Shown piece after piece: positions 44,141 to 52,127 of a DNA stretch of 52,229 nucleotides. Each line of letters begins with the position of its first letter. Within the stretch, counting starts at the first letter, position 1. Below the pieces are notes generated by a model. That model saw only the letters and a list, made by a program, of their open reading frames with translations. It had not been told where the DNA came from and searched no databases. The DNA lies in assembly GCA_964654855.1 (NCBI GenBank), contig CAZZJS010000010.1, positions 1-52,229 of the forward strand. Reading direction: 5' to 3'. The position numbers and the translations under genes were made by a program. This DNA comes from JALZUV01 sp964654855 (GTDB lineage: Bacteria; Pseudomonadota; Alphaproteobacteria; Rickettsiales; JALZUV01).

Positions 44141-44965
44141 TCAAGCTAAACAAGCGGATATGTCCGCAACTAGTTTATCCATTAGTTTAAAGTAGTGCTC
44201 ACTTCCCGCAGGAATATCTGCGCCAAGCAAGTCAACATGGATAAGTTTATGCGTTAGCGCTTTAGCGGTGCGTTCCATTTTGCTATTTTTTCCATGCGTT
44301 ATAATAAGGCAGGATTTAGGTGTATCTTTAGGCATATCTTTAAAAACACCACCTTTAAGGCCGAATTGCTCTACAAAAGGTGTGGCCACCAGCGTATCAA
44401 ACCAAACGATACGTCCTTTGTGCGGTGCGAATGTTTTTAAATAGGCATTGGAGCGTTCAATGAACCTATCCATGATCGGTTGAGGGATATGAAGTAATTC
44501 TGTCGACTTAGCGGTTTCAGCAAAATTAGCGCCGGTAATTGTATCGCTGCGATAGGCAAAAAAGATCGCTTTTAGCATCTTCAATGTCAGCTTCATATCT
44601 AACCATGCGTGCGAATATTTTGCCGTATCTTCTTTTTTAAATGCGATAGGTGGAAAATACTTAAGCGGCGCTTTTTCTACATGCTTTTGCAAGAAAGTTT
44701 CAATTTGATCGCTAGCAAAAAATACTAAATCGGCTTCTTCTAATAGTTTTGCCTGTGAAGGTTTGAGTGAGAAATAGTGCGGATCAGCGATCCCTTCAAC
44801 GAGTATTGCAGGTAAGGGTTTTTCAAGTGCTTCAGCGGCCATACTGGTAAGCGAGTGGATAGGCTTAATTGTCGCCACCACTTTCTTTTCTGTTTCATTA
44901 GAAAAAGCTGAACTGCTAAAAAAAAGCTGAACGCATATAATAAATAATGCTACATAGCGCATCAT
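44141..44965 (-). CDS. znuA: ZnuA-like periplasmic metal-binding protein of a zinc ABC transporter
   Basis: 274 residues from the tandem ATG pair at 44965/44962; a longer frame into znuC is unlikely. Signal peptide MMRYVALFIICVQLFFSSSAFS, then the cluster A-1 metal-binding fold. First metal His in GIADPHYFSLKPSQ, second in YSHAWLDMKL, C-terminal Asp in HVDLLGADIPAGSEHYF. The third His, normally in an F-H-D/P motif before the QFGL-like stretch, is absent: the region reads VWFDTLVATPFVEQFGL. The His-rich loop typical of ZnuA is also missing. Divergent from znuCB. Confidence 0.85.
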   Translation of the reverse strand: MMRYVALFIICVQLFFSSSAFSNETEKKVVATIKPIHSLTSMAAEALEKPLPAILVEGIADPHYFSLKPSQAKLLEEADLVFFASDQIETFLQKHVEKAPLKYFPPIAFKKEDTAKYSHAWLDMKLTLKMLKAIFFAYRSDTITGANFAETAKSTELLHIPQPIMDRFIERSNAYLKTFAPHKGRIVWFDTLVATPFVEQFGLKGGVFKDMPKDTPKSCLIITHGKNSKMERTAKALTHKLIHVDLLGADIPAGSEHYFKLMDKLVADISACLA

Positions 44966-45014
44966 GGAATCTATTCCCAAATCCTTACAAGCTAGTCCGA
45001 AGGCTAATATCCTA

Positions 45015-45764
45015 ATGGAGGCGACAGCTCTAAGCAAGCGTTTGCACGGGCGTGAGGTGCTGCAAAAGGTGGATTTCTCTATTTCGCGCAACGAGATCGT
45101 AACGCTGATTGGCCCCAATGGGTGTGGAAAGACGACCTTATTGCGTTGCTTGTTGGGGTTAATTAAAGCGGATAGTGGGCGGATTCGTCGTCGTCGCGGA
45201 TTGCGAGTCGGCTATGTGCCGCAGAAGGTGCATTTTGAACCGAATTTCCCGATGACGGTGCGTTACTTTCTAAAAATATCAACTAAAACTCCAGTCAATC
45301 CCGCACAAGTGGTGGAGATGACGCGAATTGAGCCATTACTGAGTCGTCAAATGCGTGAGCTTTCTGGTGGTGAATTGCAGCGCGTGCTTTTGGCGCAAGC
45401 ATTGCTCAGTAAACCGGAGTTGTTAGTGCTAGATGAACCCGTGCAAGGAGTTGATTTCGGCGGGCAAGCCGAGCTTTACCGAATGATTCGTAATATCAGT
45501 CGCGAGCGTGATTGTGCTGTTGTGATGGTGAGTCACGATCTACATCTTGTGATGGCGGATACGGATAGGGTGTTATGTCTGAATGGTCATATCTGCTGCT
45601 CAGGTACGCCGCAAGGCGTGAGTAAAGACCCAGCCTTCGTGAAGCTATTCGGCGAAGATGTCGCACGACAGATTGCTTTTTATGTACACCATCATGATCA
45701 CCAGCATAGTATAGATGGCACGATCAAGCATGGCGAAGAGGGGCACTCATGTTCGACGCATTAA
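45015..45764 (+). CDS. znuC: Zinc ABC transporter ATPase ZnuC
   Basis: 249 residues from ATG 45015 (AAGG upstream); an ATG at 44964 would collide with the znuA start. Walker A GPNGCGKTT (about 33-41), signature LSGGELQRV, Walker B LLVLDEP and the H-loop VSHDLH are all present. The His-rich C-terminus (HHHDHQHS...HGEEGH) supports zinc. It overlaps znuB by 16 bases. Confidence 0.93.
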   Translation: MEATALSKRLHGREVLQKVDFSISRNEIVTLIGPNGCGKTTLLRCLLGLIKADSGRIRRRRGLRVGYVPQKVHFEPNFPMTVRYFLKISTKTPVNPAQVVEMTRIEPLLSRQMRELSGGELQRVLLAQALLSKPELLVLDEPVQGVDFGGQAELYRMIRNISRERDCAVVMVSHDLHLVMADTDRVLCLNGHICCSGTPQGVSKDPAFVKLFGEDVARQIAFYVHHHDHQHSIDGTIKHGEEGHSCSTH

Positions 45765-46573
45765 TAACGTTCGACTTTTTCGTCTATGCCTTATTAGCAG
45801 GCATTATGCTCGCCATTGCTACAGCGCCGTTGGGCTGTTTTGTTGTATGGCGGCGAATGGCTTACTTCGGCGATACGATTGCTCATTCAGCATTGCTGGG
45901 TGTGGTGATGGGGCTGCTTTGGGAAATCCCGCTTATTTATGCCATTTTGCCTATCGCATTGAGTATTGGCTTGGTTTTAGGTGTGGTGAGTGAGAAAAGC
46001 CGCTTCTCGTCCGATACGTTATTAGGCATCCTAGCGCATGGTGGATTAGCCCTTGGAGTCGTGATTATGGCGATGACGCCAGATTTACAAGTTGATCTCA
46101 TGGCCTATCTCTTTGGTGATATTTTAGCCGTGAATGGTGATGACCTGATGACCATCTATCTGTTAGCGAGCTTTGTTCTGTTCGCTCTGTGGTATCGCTG
46201 GCGCGAGTTTCTGATGGTGACGATGAATGAAGAGCTGGCCACTGTGCAAGGTATTAACACGCGCTATTACCGCATAGCGTTGATGTTGTTAGTCGCTCTC
46301 ACTGTGGCCATTAGTATCAAGTTAGTTGGTTTACTGCTTATTACTTCGTTACTGATTTTACCCGCTGCAACAGCACGATTCTTCTCCAATACGCCGGTGC
46401 AGATGGCAACTTATGCGACTTGTTTCGCGCTGTTGACGGTTATTAGCGGCTTATTCGCCTCGTTCGCTTGGGACACACCTTCAGGCCCTTCTATTGTGTT
46501 AGTAGGGGTGAGTGTTTTTGCGATATTAGCAGTCTTTAGCCGTATTAAGCGGAAACGGCTCGCATCTTCTTAA
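45749..46573 (+). CDS. znuB: Zinc ABC transporter permease ZnuB
   Basis: 274 residues with about eight membrane spans of the ABC-3 permease family (FVVWRRMAYFGDTIAHSALLGV at about 28-49; ISIKLVGLLLITSLLILPAATA). Partner of ZnuC and ZnuA in zinc uptake. Its end overlaps the convergent metC by 29 bases. Confidence 0.93.
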   Translation: MFDALITFDFFVYALLAGIMLAIATAPLGCFVVWRRMAYFGDTIAHSALLGVVMGLLWEIPLIYAILPIALSIGLVLGVVSEKSRFSSDTLLGILAHGGLALGVVIMAMTPDLQVDLMAYLFGDILAVNGDDLMTIYLLASFVLFALWYRWREFLMVTMNEELATVQGINTRYYRIALMLLVALTVAISIKLVGLLLITSLLILPAATARFFSNTPVQMATYATCFALLTVISGLFASFAWDTPSGPSIVLVGVSVFAILAVFSRIKRKRLASS

Positions 46574-47711
46574 GGCCATTTTCAAGATCAGCCTTTAGAT
46601 CATCAAGATCTTCTAAGCCTATATGTACACGGAATAATTGACCTTCGTCGCTCTCATTGACACTACGGATACCTTTTAGCCATAGCGGAAGAATAAGGCT
46701 TTCATAGCCACCCCAACTCCAGCCCATGCCAAAATGCTGGAGGCTATCAACAAGAGCGGCAATCTGTGCCTCGCTCATCGCTGTAGTACGGAAAGCAAAT
46801 AGCCCGTTGCTGCCTGTATAATCACGTTTCCAATTTTCATGCCCTGGACATTCTTCAAAAGCTGGATGTAGAATCTGCGTCACTTCAGGTTGCTCTTTTA
46901 ACCAATGTGCTATCTCAATCGCGGCTTTTTCATGAACGCTTAAACGAGCGCCTAATGTACGCATTCCCCGCATCATTAGGTAAATCTCTTCACTGCCGGC
47001 ATTGGCTCCAATATTTTTATGCGCACGCTTAATCGCAGGCCAATTCTCTGCATTAGCACAAACAATCCCCATCAAAAGATCGGAATGACCCGACAGATAC
47101 TTACTGGCTGAAGCAATCCATACATCAACTCCGAGAGTAAAAGGATCGCATAGATGAGGTGTGCCCCATGTATTATCCATCATTACCTTTGCACCACGCT
47201 TATGGGCTGCCTCGGCAATGGCTGGAACGTCTTGCACTTCAAATGTAAGAGATCCAGGGCTTTCAACGTAAACAACTTTTGTATTATCTTGAATTAAACC
47301 CGCAATATCAGCTCCGGCCAATGGATCATAGTAAGTCACTTCAACACCAATGCGTTTCAGCTCTTGTTCGCAAAAAACACGGGTAGGGGAGTAAATCGTA
47401 TCAGCAATCAACAAATGGTCACCAGCTGCAAGCAAAGCAAGCAAAGCGGTCGTGAATGCGGAATTACCATTACTTGTTAAAACGACACCTTCAGCATTAA
47501 ATAAATCCTGTAAATCTCCACACAGCTTTTCTATGGATTGATTGCCATAGCGACCATAGCCAGCCGTACCGAGCTTTCCTTCGAGAGACAGTTTGTATTC
47601 GGCAAAATCTTTAAATAAAATTGTCGAGCCACGCAAAGGCGGAGGATTAACCACACGACCATGATTAAACGGGTCACGACCGACATGTGTGTATTTAGTT
47701 TTTGTCTTCAT
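46545..47711 (-). CDS. metC: Cystathionine beta-lyase
   Basis: PLP enzyme splitting cystathionine to homocysteine in Met synthesis. 388 residues of the Cys/Met metabolism PLP family. Asp179 (MMDNTWGTP) and PLP Lys204 (SASKYLSGHSD), YGRYGNQSIEKL in the active-site loop, and GMGWSWGGYESL near the C-terminus, which is typical of the beta-lyase subgroup. Divergent from pheA. Confidence 0.93.
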   Translation of the reverse strand: MKTKTKYTHVGRDPFNHGRVVNPPPLRGSTILFKDFAEYKLSLEGKLGTAGYGRYGNQSIEKLCGDLQDLFNAEGVVLTSNGNSAFTTALLALLAAGDHLLIADTIYSPTRVFCEQELKRIGVEVTYYDPLAGADIAGLIQDNTKVVYVESPGSLTFEVQDVPAIAEAAHKRGAKVMMDNTWGTPHLCDPFTLGVDVWIASASKYLSGHSDLLMGIVCANAENWPAIKRAHKNIGANAGSEEIYLMMRGMRTLGARLSVHEKAAIEIAHWLKEQPEVTQILHPAFEECPGHENWKRDYTGSNGLFAFRTTAMSEAQIAALVDSLQHFGMGWSWGGYESLILPLWLKGIRSVNESDEGQLFRVHIGLEDLDDLKADLENGLKKMRAVSA

Positions 47712-47784
47712 TTAATCTATGCTCCCTGTAAAAAACATATGGTTTTACTTGCCTTTAACAGCTTTTATACGCTACGCCAACTAA

Positions 47785-48648
47785 ATGACAAAAAACACAG
47801 ACAATATCATCGCTTTTATGGGCGTTGCTGGTGCGAATGCGGATTTAGCGTGTCGTAAGAGTGAGCCTTATATGGAAACTCTGCCTTGCCCAACCTTTGA
47901 GGCGGTGTTTGAGGCAGTGCGTGATGGAAAAGCACGTTTGGGTATGTTGCCAATGGAGAATTCCCATGCTGGCCGTGTGTCAGAAATTCATAACTTATTG
48001 CCCGAAATGGGACTACATATTGTCGGAGAGTATTTCTTGCCCGTACAACATGTGTTGGCAGCGCCTGAGAAGGTAGAAATAGAAGATATTTCAGAAGCTT
48101 ACTCGCACCCTCAGGCACTAATGCAATGCCATAAAACGTTGAAAGATCAGTCGATTAGCGCTCATGCAGCCTCCAATACGGCTGTTGCCGCGCAGATGGT
48201 CAAAGAATGGGCCGATAGCACAAAAGCAGCTCTATGTTCTGAGCTTGCAGCCGAGCTTTACGGATTAGAGGTTATTGAGCCTAATATGCAAGATAAGGAC
48301 GATAATATTACGACATTTATTAAAGTTTCATGCGATATGTTAGAAGAAGAAGAGTTAGAGGAAAGCTCAAACATTCTAACATCTATTGTGTTTGAGCTGC
48401 GCAATATGCCAGCGGCACTTTATAAAGCGCTCGGCGGTTTTGCCACGAATAATGTGAATATGTTGAAGTTAGAGAGCTATGTTGCTGGTGGCGCATCACC
48501 AACGGCACAATTCTTTGTCACATTTGAAGGAAAGCCTGACGATGCACCAGTGCAGCTTACATTAGAAGAGCTCGGCTTCTTTACGAAGAAGATTGACGTG
48601 TTGGGTGTTTATCCGGCAGCCGAAGATCGTACTCGTTTCAATATTTAG
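47785..48648 (+). CDS. pheA: Prephenate dehydratase with ACT domain
   Basis: Makes phenylpyruvate for Phe. 287 residues of the monofunctional alphaproteobacterial type: catalytic domain 1-about 180 (LGMLPMENSHAGRVSEIHNLLPE) and ACT domain about 198-275 (PAALYKALGGFATNNVNMLKLESY), which senses Phe. Odd point: the catalytic Thr-Arg-Phe motif reads Thr-Thr-Phe (176-178). A short acidic insert (187-193) precedes the ACT domain. Confidence 0.9.
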   Translation: MTKNTDNIIAFMGVAGANADLACRKSEPYMETLPCPTFEAVFEAVRDGKARLGMLPMENSHAGRVSEIHNLLPEMGLHIVGEYFLPVQHVLAAPEKVEIEDISEAYSHPQALMQCHKTLKDQSISAHAASNTAVAAQMVKEWADSTKAALCSELAAELYGLEVIEPNMQDKDDNITTFIKVSCDMLEEEELEESSNILTSIVFELRNMPAALYKALGGFATNNVNMLKLESYVAGGASPTAQFFVTFEGKPDDAPVQLTLEELGFFTKKIDVLGVYPAAEDRTRFNI

Positions 48649-48768
48649 GTTTTTTTTAGTCGTTCGGGTTATGTCTTAATATACTGTTATTTATAGATAC
48701 ACGCCCTTCTATATTTTCCATAATATAAATTATCGAACTTGTATAGGCGATGGAATACCAGCGCCCTT

Positions 48769-49662
48769 TTACTTCATATAGTGCTGAAACCAGTTATCTA
48801 CTTCTTGCATTACTTCATCACGTTGGCGGTTGAGGTAATGATTGCCGCCTTCATACTCGACCAACTTATGTGGGTGTTCTCTTTCTCGAAGTTTCTGTGC
48901 TAGTTGGCGTGAATGCATGACGGATACATCCTTATCCGCATCTCCATGCATTAATAAGATTGGTGTTTGTCCTAACTTGTCTAGCCAATATGGCGCTGAA
49001 CGCGCTTCTAGTGCAGCATAACCCTCTTCTGCATAATTAGGTAAAACGCGCTGTAGCCAGGCTTCTCGCTTCTGCCCCTCCTCTGTTGAGAGCGTCAAAT
49101 CAATCAGCGGTGCACCTAAGGCAACGGCATTCACTTTAGCGCCTTGTTTAAGGCTTAATAACGTGCTCATACCGCCGCGCGACCAACCAAATAGGAAGAT
49201 ATTTTTGCCATCCCATTCTTCAATTTGTGGCGCTAAGTCAATTAAATGGCTTATATCTGCTACTTCTGCACCGCCAAACTCATCTTCGCCTTCAGAGCCA
49301 TCAACGCCGCGATATTGGCTGGCTAGAATAAGATAATCTTTTACAATAAGAGGTGCTAATAAGTTATTGATAGTTAATACATTAAGCATACCATAGCTAT
49401 TGCGCCCACCACGGTTGAACAGAATTAATGGCCTACCCTCTGTAGGGACTATTCTCGGACGAAAATAAAAGCCAGTGATCTTACAACCATCACTATCGTA
49501 GGTCAGACGTTCTCCCACGATATTTTCGTCTCGTTCATATTTCTTCACCCAAGAAGCATAAAGCGTTTTATCAATTGAGGTTGGTAACACGCCCTCTTTA
49601 ATTTGTTCGTGAGGGTGCGGCACAAATGGTTCGCGAGATAAAAAAACAGGCTGAATATTCAT
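48769..49662 (-). CDS. Alpha/beta-hydrolase, prolyl-oligopeptidase-like
   Basis: 297 residues, no signal peptide. Nucleophile Ser161 in GWSRGGM, acid in HGDADKDVS (about 243-245) and His275 (GGNHYL). The N-terminal strand domain and the GCKITGFYFRP start of the hydrolase fold resemble S9-type peptidases/esterases lacking the propeller. The substrate cannot be inferred. 38 bases after the charged-protein gene, and 120 bases separate its stop from that of the convergent pheA. Confidence 0.82.
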   Translation of the reverse strand: MNIQPVFLSREPFVPHPHEQIKEGVLPTSIDKTLYASWVKKYERDENIVGERLTYDSDGCKITGFYFRPRIVPTEGRPLILFNRGGRNSYGMLNVLTINNLLAPLIVKDYLILASQYRGVDGSEGEDEFGGAEVADISHLIDLAPQIEEWDGKNIFLFGWSRGGMSTLLSLKQGAKVNAVALGAPLIDLTLSTEEGQKREAWLQRVLPNYAEEGYAALEARSAPYWLDKLGQTPILLMHGDADKDVSVMHSRQLAQKLREREHPHKLVEYEGGNHYLNRQRDEVMQEVDNWFQHYMK

Positions 49663-49700
49663 TCAGCTTGTTTACGTGTTTCTGTTTAGAATGCCAATCT

Positions 49701-49988
49701 TTAAGAGTCGTTGCGCTTTGCTTTGCGTTTGTCTTTTCTTTTAGAGCGCTTCTGTTGCATATTCTCTTTGCGTTCATCACGGTTTTCTATGCGTTTCTCT
49801 TTCCGCTCTGCGCGGTTTTCTTTACGTCGATCTTGACGTTCCTCTCGGCGTTCCACGCGTTTTTCTTTACGCTCTTCAATGCGCTCGCCCATATGCTCTT
49901 TAACCGTAATATCATGGTTGTCGGCCATTGCTGGTGTAGTGATGGTGAGCAACGCGATCGTAAGTGTCGAAAAAACGAGTGATTTCAT
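49701..49988 (-). CDS. Small secreted protein made almost entirely of charged residues
   Basis: 95 residues with a signal peptide (1-22, cleaved after AMA) and a clear AGGGAAA ribosome site. The mature about 73 residues are nearly all Arg, Lys and Glu with Asp, Asn and Gln, in loose repeats such as RxERxER and DERKEN, so a single long charged helix is likely. It has only two Met, no Cys and no aromatic residues other than His. It could be a periplasmic chaperone, a polyanion- or metal-binding protein, or an envelope spacer; no family is recognised. Confidence 0.7.
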   Translation of the reverse strand: MKSLVFSTLTIALLTITTPAMADNHDITVKEHMGERIEERKEKRVERREERQDRRKENRAERKEKRIENRDERKENMQQKRSKRKDKRKAKRNDS

Positions 49989-50076
49989 AATAATATTTCC
50001 CTGATGAATAATAACTAGAGCGTTAAATCTATCAAAAACAGGTAAAGAAAGCGTTACGAAGAAGAAATCACTAAAA

Positions 50077-50151
50077 TGGAGCGGGTGATGAGATTCGAAC
50101 TCACGACATCTTCGTTGGCAACGAAGTGCTCTACCACTGAGCTACACCCGC
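50077..50151 (-). tRNA. tRNA-Gly (GCC)
   Basis: 75 bases including encoded CCA. Acceptor GCGGGTG/CACCCGC, T-arm GAGTTCGAATCTC, anticodon stem-loop CTTCG-TTGCCAA-CGAAG with anticodon GCC. Confidence 0.96.
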
Positions 50152-50245
50152 TCGTCTCGCTTAAGAGAACGGCAATATACTTAAATGACACACCTTTGCA
50201 ACCCCCCTCTTTATCATTTTTGCAAAAACTGCTAGAACAATCCTC

Positions 50246-50422
50246 ATGAGTAAAGAAATTGATCCTAAATTACTTGAGATTCTGGTGTGCCCGCTAACAA
50301 AAGCGCCACTGGCTTACGATAAAACGTCGCAAGAGCTGTTATGCGAGGAATCAAAACTCGCCTACCCTATTCGCGATGGGATTCCGATTATGCTGCCTGA
50401 TGAGGCGCGAAAGCTGGCTTAA
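50246..50422 (+). CDS. Trm112-family protein (YcaR-like)
   Basis: 58 residues. It begins MSKEIDPKLLEILVCPLTKAPLAYD and ends AYPIRDGIPIMLPDEARKL, the Trm112/UPF0434 pattern. These small zinc-ribbon proteins bind and activate SAM methyltransferases in other organisms; their bacterial role is unclear. Only Cys15 and Cys33 remain, so zinc binding is doubtful, which is common in bacterial members. 41 bases upstream of tRNA-Ser. Confidence 0.9.
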   Translation: MSKEIDPKLLEILVCPLTKAPLAYDKTSQELLCEESKLAYPIRDGIPIMLPDEARKLA

Positions 50423-50463
50423 GCCTTGACGCTATAGCCTATAAATGGTCAAACACATTCAGT

Positions 50464-50553
50464 GGACAGGTGGCCGAGTGGCTTAAGGCGCACGCTTGGA
50501 AAGCGTGTGTACGTGCAAACGTACCGCGGGTTCGAATCCCGCTCTGTCCGCCA
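50464..50553 (+). tRNA. tRNA-Ser (GGA)
   Basis: 90 bases including CCA. Acceptor GGACAGG/TCTGTCC, long variable arm GTACGTGCAAACGTAC, anticodon stem-loop CACGC-TTGGAAA-GCGTG with anticodon GGA, T-arm CGGGTTCGAATCCCG. Confidence 0.96.
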
Positions 50554-50620
50554 TTTAAGCTATTTATCATATTGATTTATATACTCTAATTTATGATAGG
50601 TTTGGTTATACCCATGAATT

Positions 50621-50639
50621 AACCCACAATTGTGGCGTT
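50621..50639. promoter_or_regulatory. Palindrome upstream of the gene at 50709
   Basis: CCACAATTGTGG (50624-50635) is a perfect 12-base palindrome; with AAC...GTT outside, the arms reach 9 bp with one mismatch. It is 70 bases before the ATG at 50709. A repressor operator is plausible. A further TATCATA/TATGATA pair lies closer to tRNA-Ser. Confidence 0.4.
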
Positions 50640-50708
50640 GGTTAGATTCTCAATATTCTCTTTATTGTTCACTCGTTTCAGAAAATAACTTTTGAAAAGG
50701 ATAGTGAT

Positions 50709-51017
50709 ATGAACACCACCCAAACCACCACCGCCATCATTAAAGAAGCCCGTAATGCAATAGCGCATTTCTCTACTGTTGATGAGAAGAATGACCCACA
50801 AGGCCATGAAGAAGCAGAACGCTGGCTTTCTGAATCGGACGATAAAGTGCTGTCACTAAGACCGCAAACGCCAGAAGAGATGAGTGAGTGGCTAGAGATA
50901 ATGCATCAAGAGTATGTTTCTGCCAGTGATAACGGTACTGCCTATTGTGGGGCTATTGCCTATGCGTTGAAGCAGAGCGCTGAATTATTAGCTAAAGTAG
51001 GGTATTCTAGAAAATAG
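50709..51017 (+). CDS. Hypothetical small acidic helical protein
   Basis: 102 residues with a good ribosome site (AAAGGATAG). No signal peptide or membrane segment; mostly amphipathic helices (IIKEARNAIAHF, HEEAERWLSES, AYALKQSAELLAKVG). No family recognised. Followed by a strong bidirectional terminator. It is the first gene after tRNA-Ser and may belong to a second accessory block. Confidence 0.65.
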   Translation: MNTTQTTTAIIKEARNAIAHFSTVDEKNDPQGHEEAERWLSESDDKVLSLRPQTPEEMSEWLEIMHQEYVSASDNGTAYCGAIAYALKQSAELLAKVGYSRK

Positions 51018-51030
51018 ATGCGCTATAAAC

Positions 51031-51070
51031 AAAAATAGTCACCCCCCTTTCAAGGAATGACTATTTTTTG
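51031..51070. terminator. Bidirectional rho-independent terminator
   Basis: AAAAATAGTCA (51031-51041) pairs perfectly with TGACTATTTTT (51058-51068), with a C-rich loop. Its A/T ends give U-runs in both directions. It separates the convergent genes ending at 51017 and 51090. Confidence 0.88.
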
Positions 51071-51089
51071 TTTTCAACTTCGCTTCAGC

Positions 51090-52127
51090 TTAGAACTCAA
51101 CAGAAAGTGGTAATAACTTTCTTTTAGTTGGCTCAAAGAACTGAACGGTAGCAGTTTGAGGTAAGCAATAATGCTCACCATCGTAATCAGCATCAAATGA
51201 ATAGACGAAAACACCATGGTCGGTTGTGCAACCAAGCTGATCTCCTTCCAATTCCACAGCAAAAAGTGCAGTATTGATTTCACTTTGACAACGACGATAC
51301 TTCTTACCTTTGTATGAAATGCTAAGCACTTCATAGGTATGTCCGTACCAATACCCACTCACTAATTCAGCACCATCAGGTAAACCCGTCACCTCTTCAG
51401 CAGCAAGTGTTGAATTAATAGCTCTATCTTGCTGACCGAAAGGAGCTAAGCCACCCAATTCATAATCAAATAAACGCCACTTTCTTCCTTCTGTTATGAA
51501 GTGAAAGGTAGTGCCGTAATTATCTGAAAAACGAAGATACTCTTCATCCACCCCATTCACGATAGTATCGCGAATCCAATGGAAATAAATCCTATCATTC
51601 GTACCCATGATGAATTGTTGCACATACAGATTCTCAGGAGTTTTGCTTCTGTTAGGAAGGTACTCACAATCGAACCTAGCAATCTTCTGAGCATCGATTT
51701 TCTCATTCTTCATCATAATACTCCAGTCCACACCTTCGTAAGGAAATGGAGCAATATCATTGATAGGAAAACCGAGGATTTCATGTGAAGGAAAGCTATT
51801 ACGCTTTTCTCCATCTACAGTCCATACGCCATCATTATTACTGATAGAAAAATCTGTATCAGTAGTTTTGAAAATAAATTGCTTATCATCAAATGAACCT
51901 GCCTCCATGTAAGGAGTATAAGTTTTTGCTTGATGGTTAATGCTTTTTACCCAATTTCTCAAAGGTGCATTAGTTGCACTTGTTTGAGAAATAATCATAC
52001 TGAAGTTACTGTTTGCTGTTTGAAACAGAGTTGATAACTCAGTTGATGTAGGGTACGAACTTGGTGCTTGAGCTAATAATGTAAAAGTTGAAATTAGAAG
52101 GCTTACTAAAAGCAGTAAATTTTTCAT
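51090..52127 (-). CDS. Secreted protein of unknown function
   Basis: 345 residues. Signal peptide MKNLLLLVSLLISTFTLLAQ, cleaved after about residue 20; the LLAQ ending is common in Bacteroidetes. The mature part appears beta-rich and aromatic (WTVDGEKRNSF, YFHWIRDTIV, WYGHTYEVLSISYKGKKYRR) with a few Cys (CEY, CQS, CTTD, HYCLP) that could form disulfides. No known domain recognised. No Shine-Dalgarno and AT-rich flanks, unlike the core genes, so probably acquired. It may be a surface, adhesion or effector protein. Confidence 0.65.
   Translation of the reverse strand: MKNLLLLVSLLISTFTLLAQAPSSYPTSTELSTLFQTANSNFSMIISQTSATNAPLRNWVKSINHQAKTYTPYMEAGSFDDKQFIFKTTDTDFSISNNDGVWTVDGEKRNSFPSHEILGFPINDIAPFPYEGVDWSIMMKNEKIDAQKIARFDCEYLPNRSKTPENLYVQQFIMGTNDRIYFHWIRDTIVNGVDEEYLRFSDNYGTTFHFITEGRKWRLFDYELGGLAPFGQQDRAINSTLAAEEVTGLPDGAELVSGYWYGHTYEVLSISYKGKKYRRCQSEINTALFAVELEGDQLGCTTDHGVFVYSFDADYDGEHYCLPQTATVQFFEPTKRKLLPLSVEF

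Noticed and set aside
44960..45017. Zur box between znuA and znuC
   Set aside because: No palindrome resembling the known alphaproteobacterial Zur site could be seen.
48700..48768. Terminator after the hydrolase or pheA
   Set aside because: Only a GGCG/CGCC stem without a following T-run, and a T-run after pheA without a stem.
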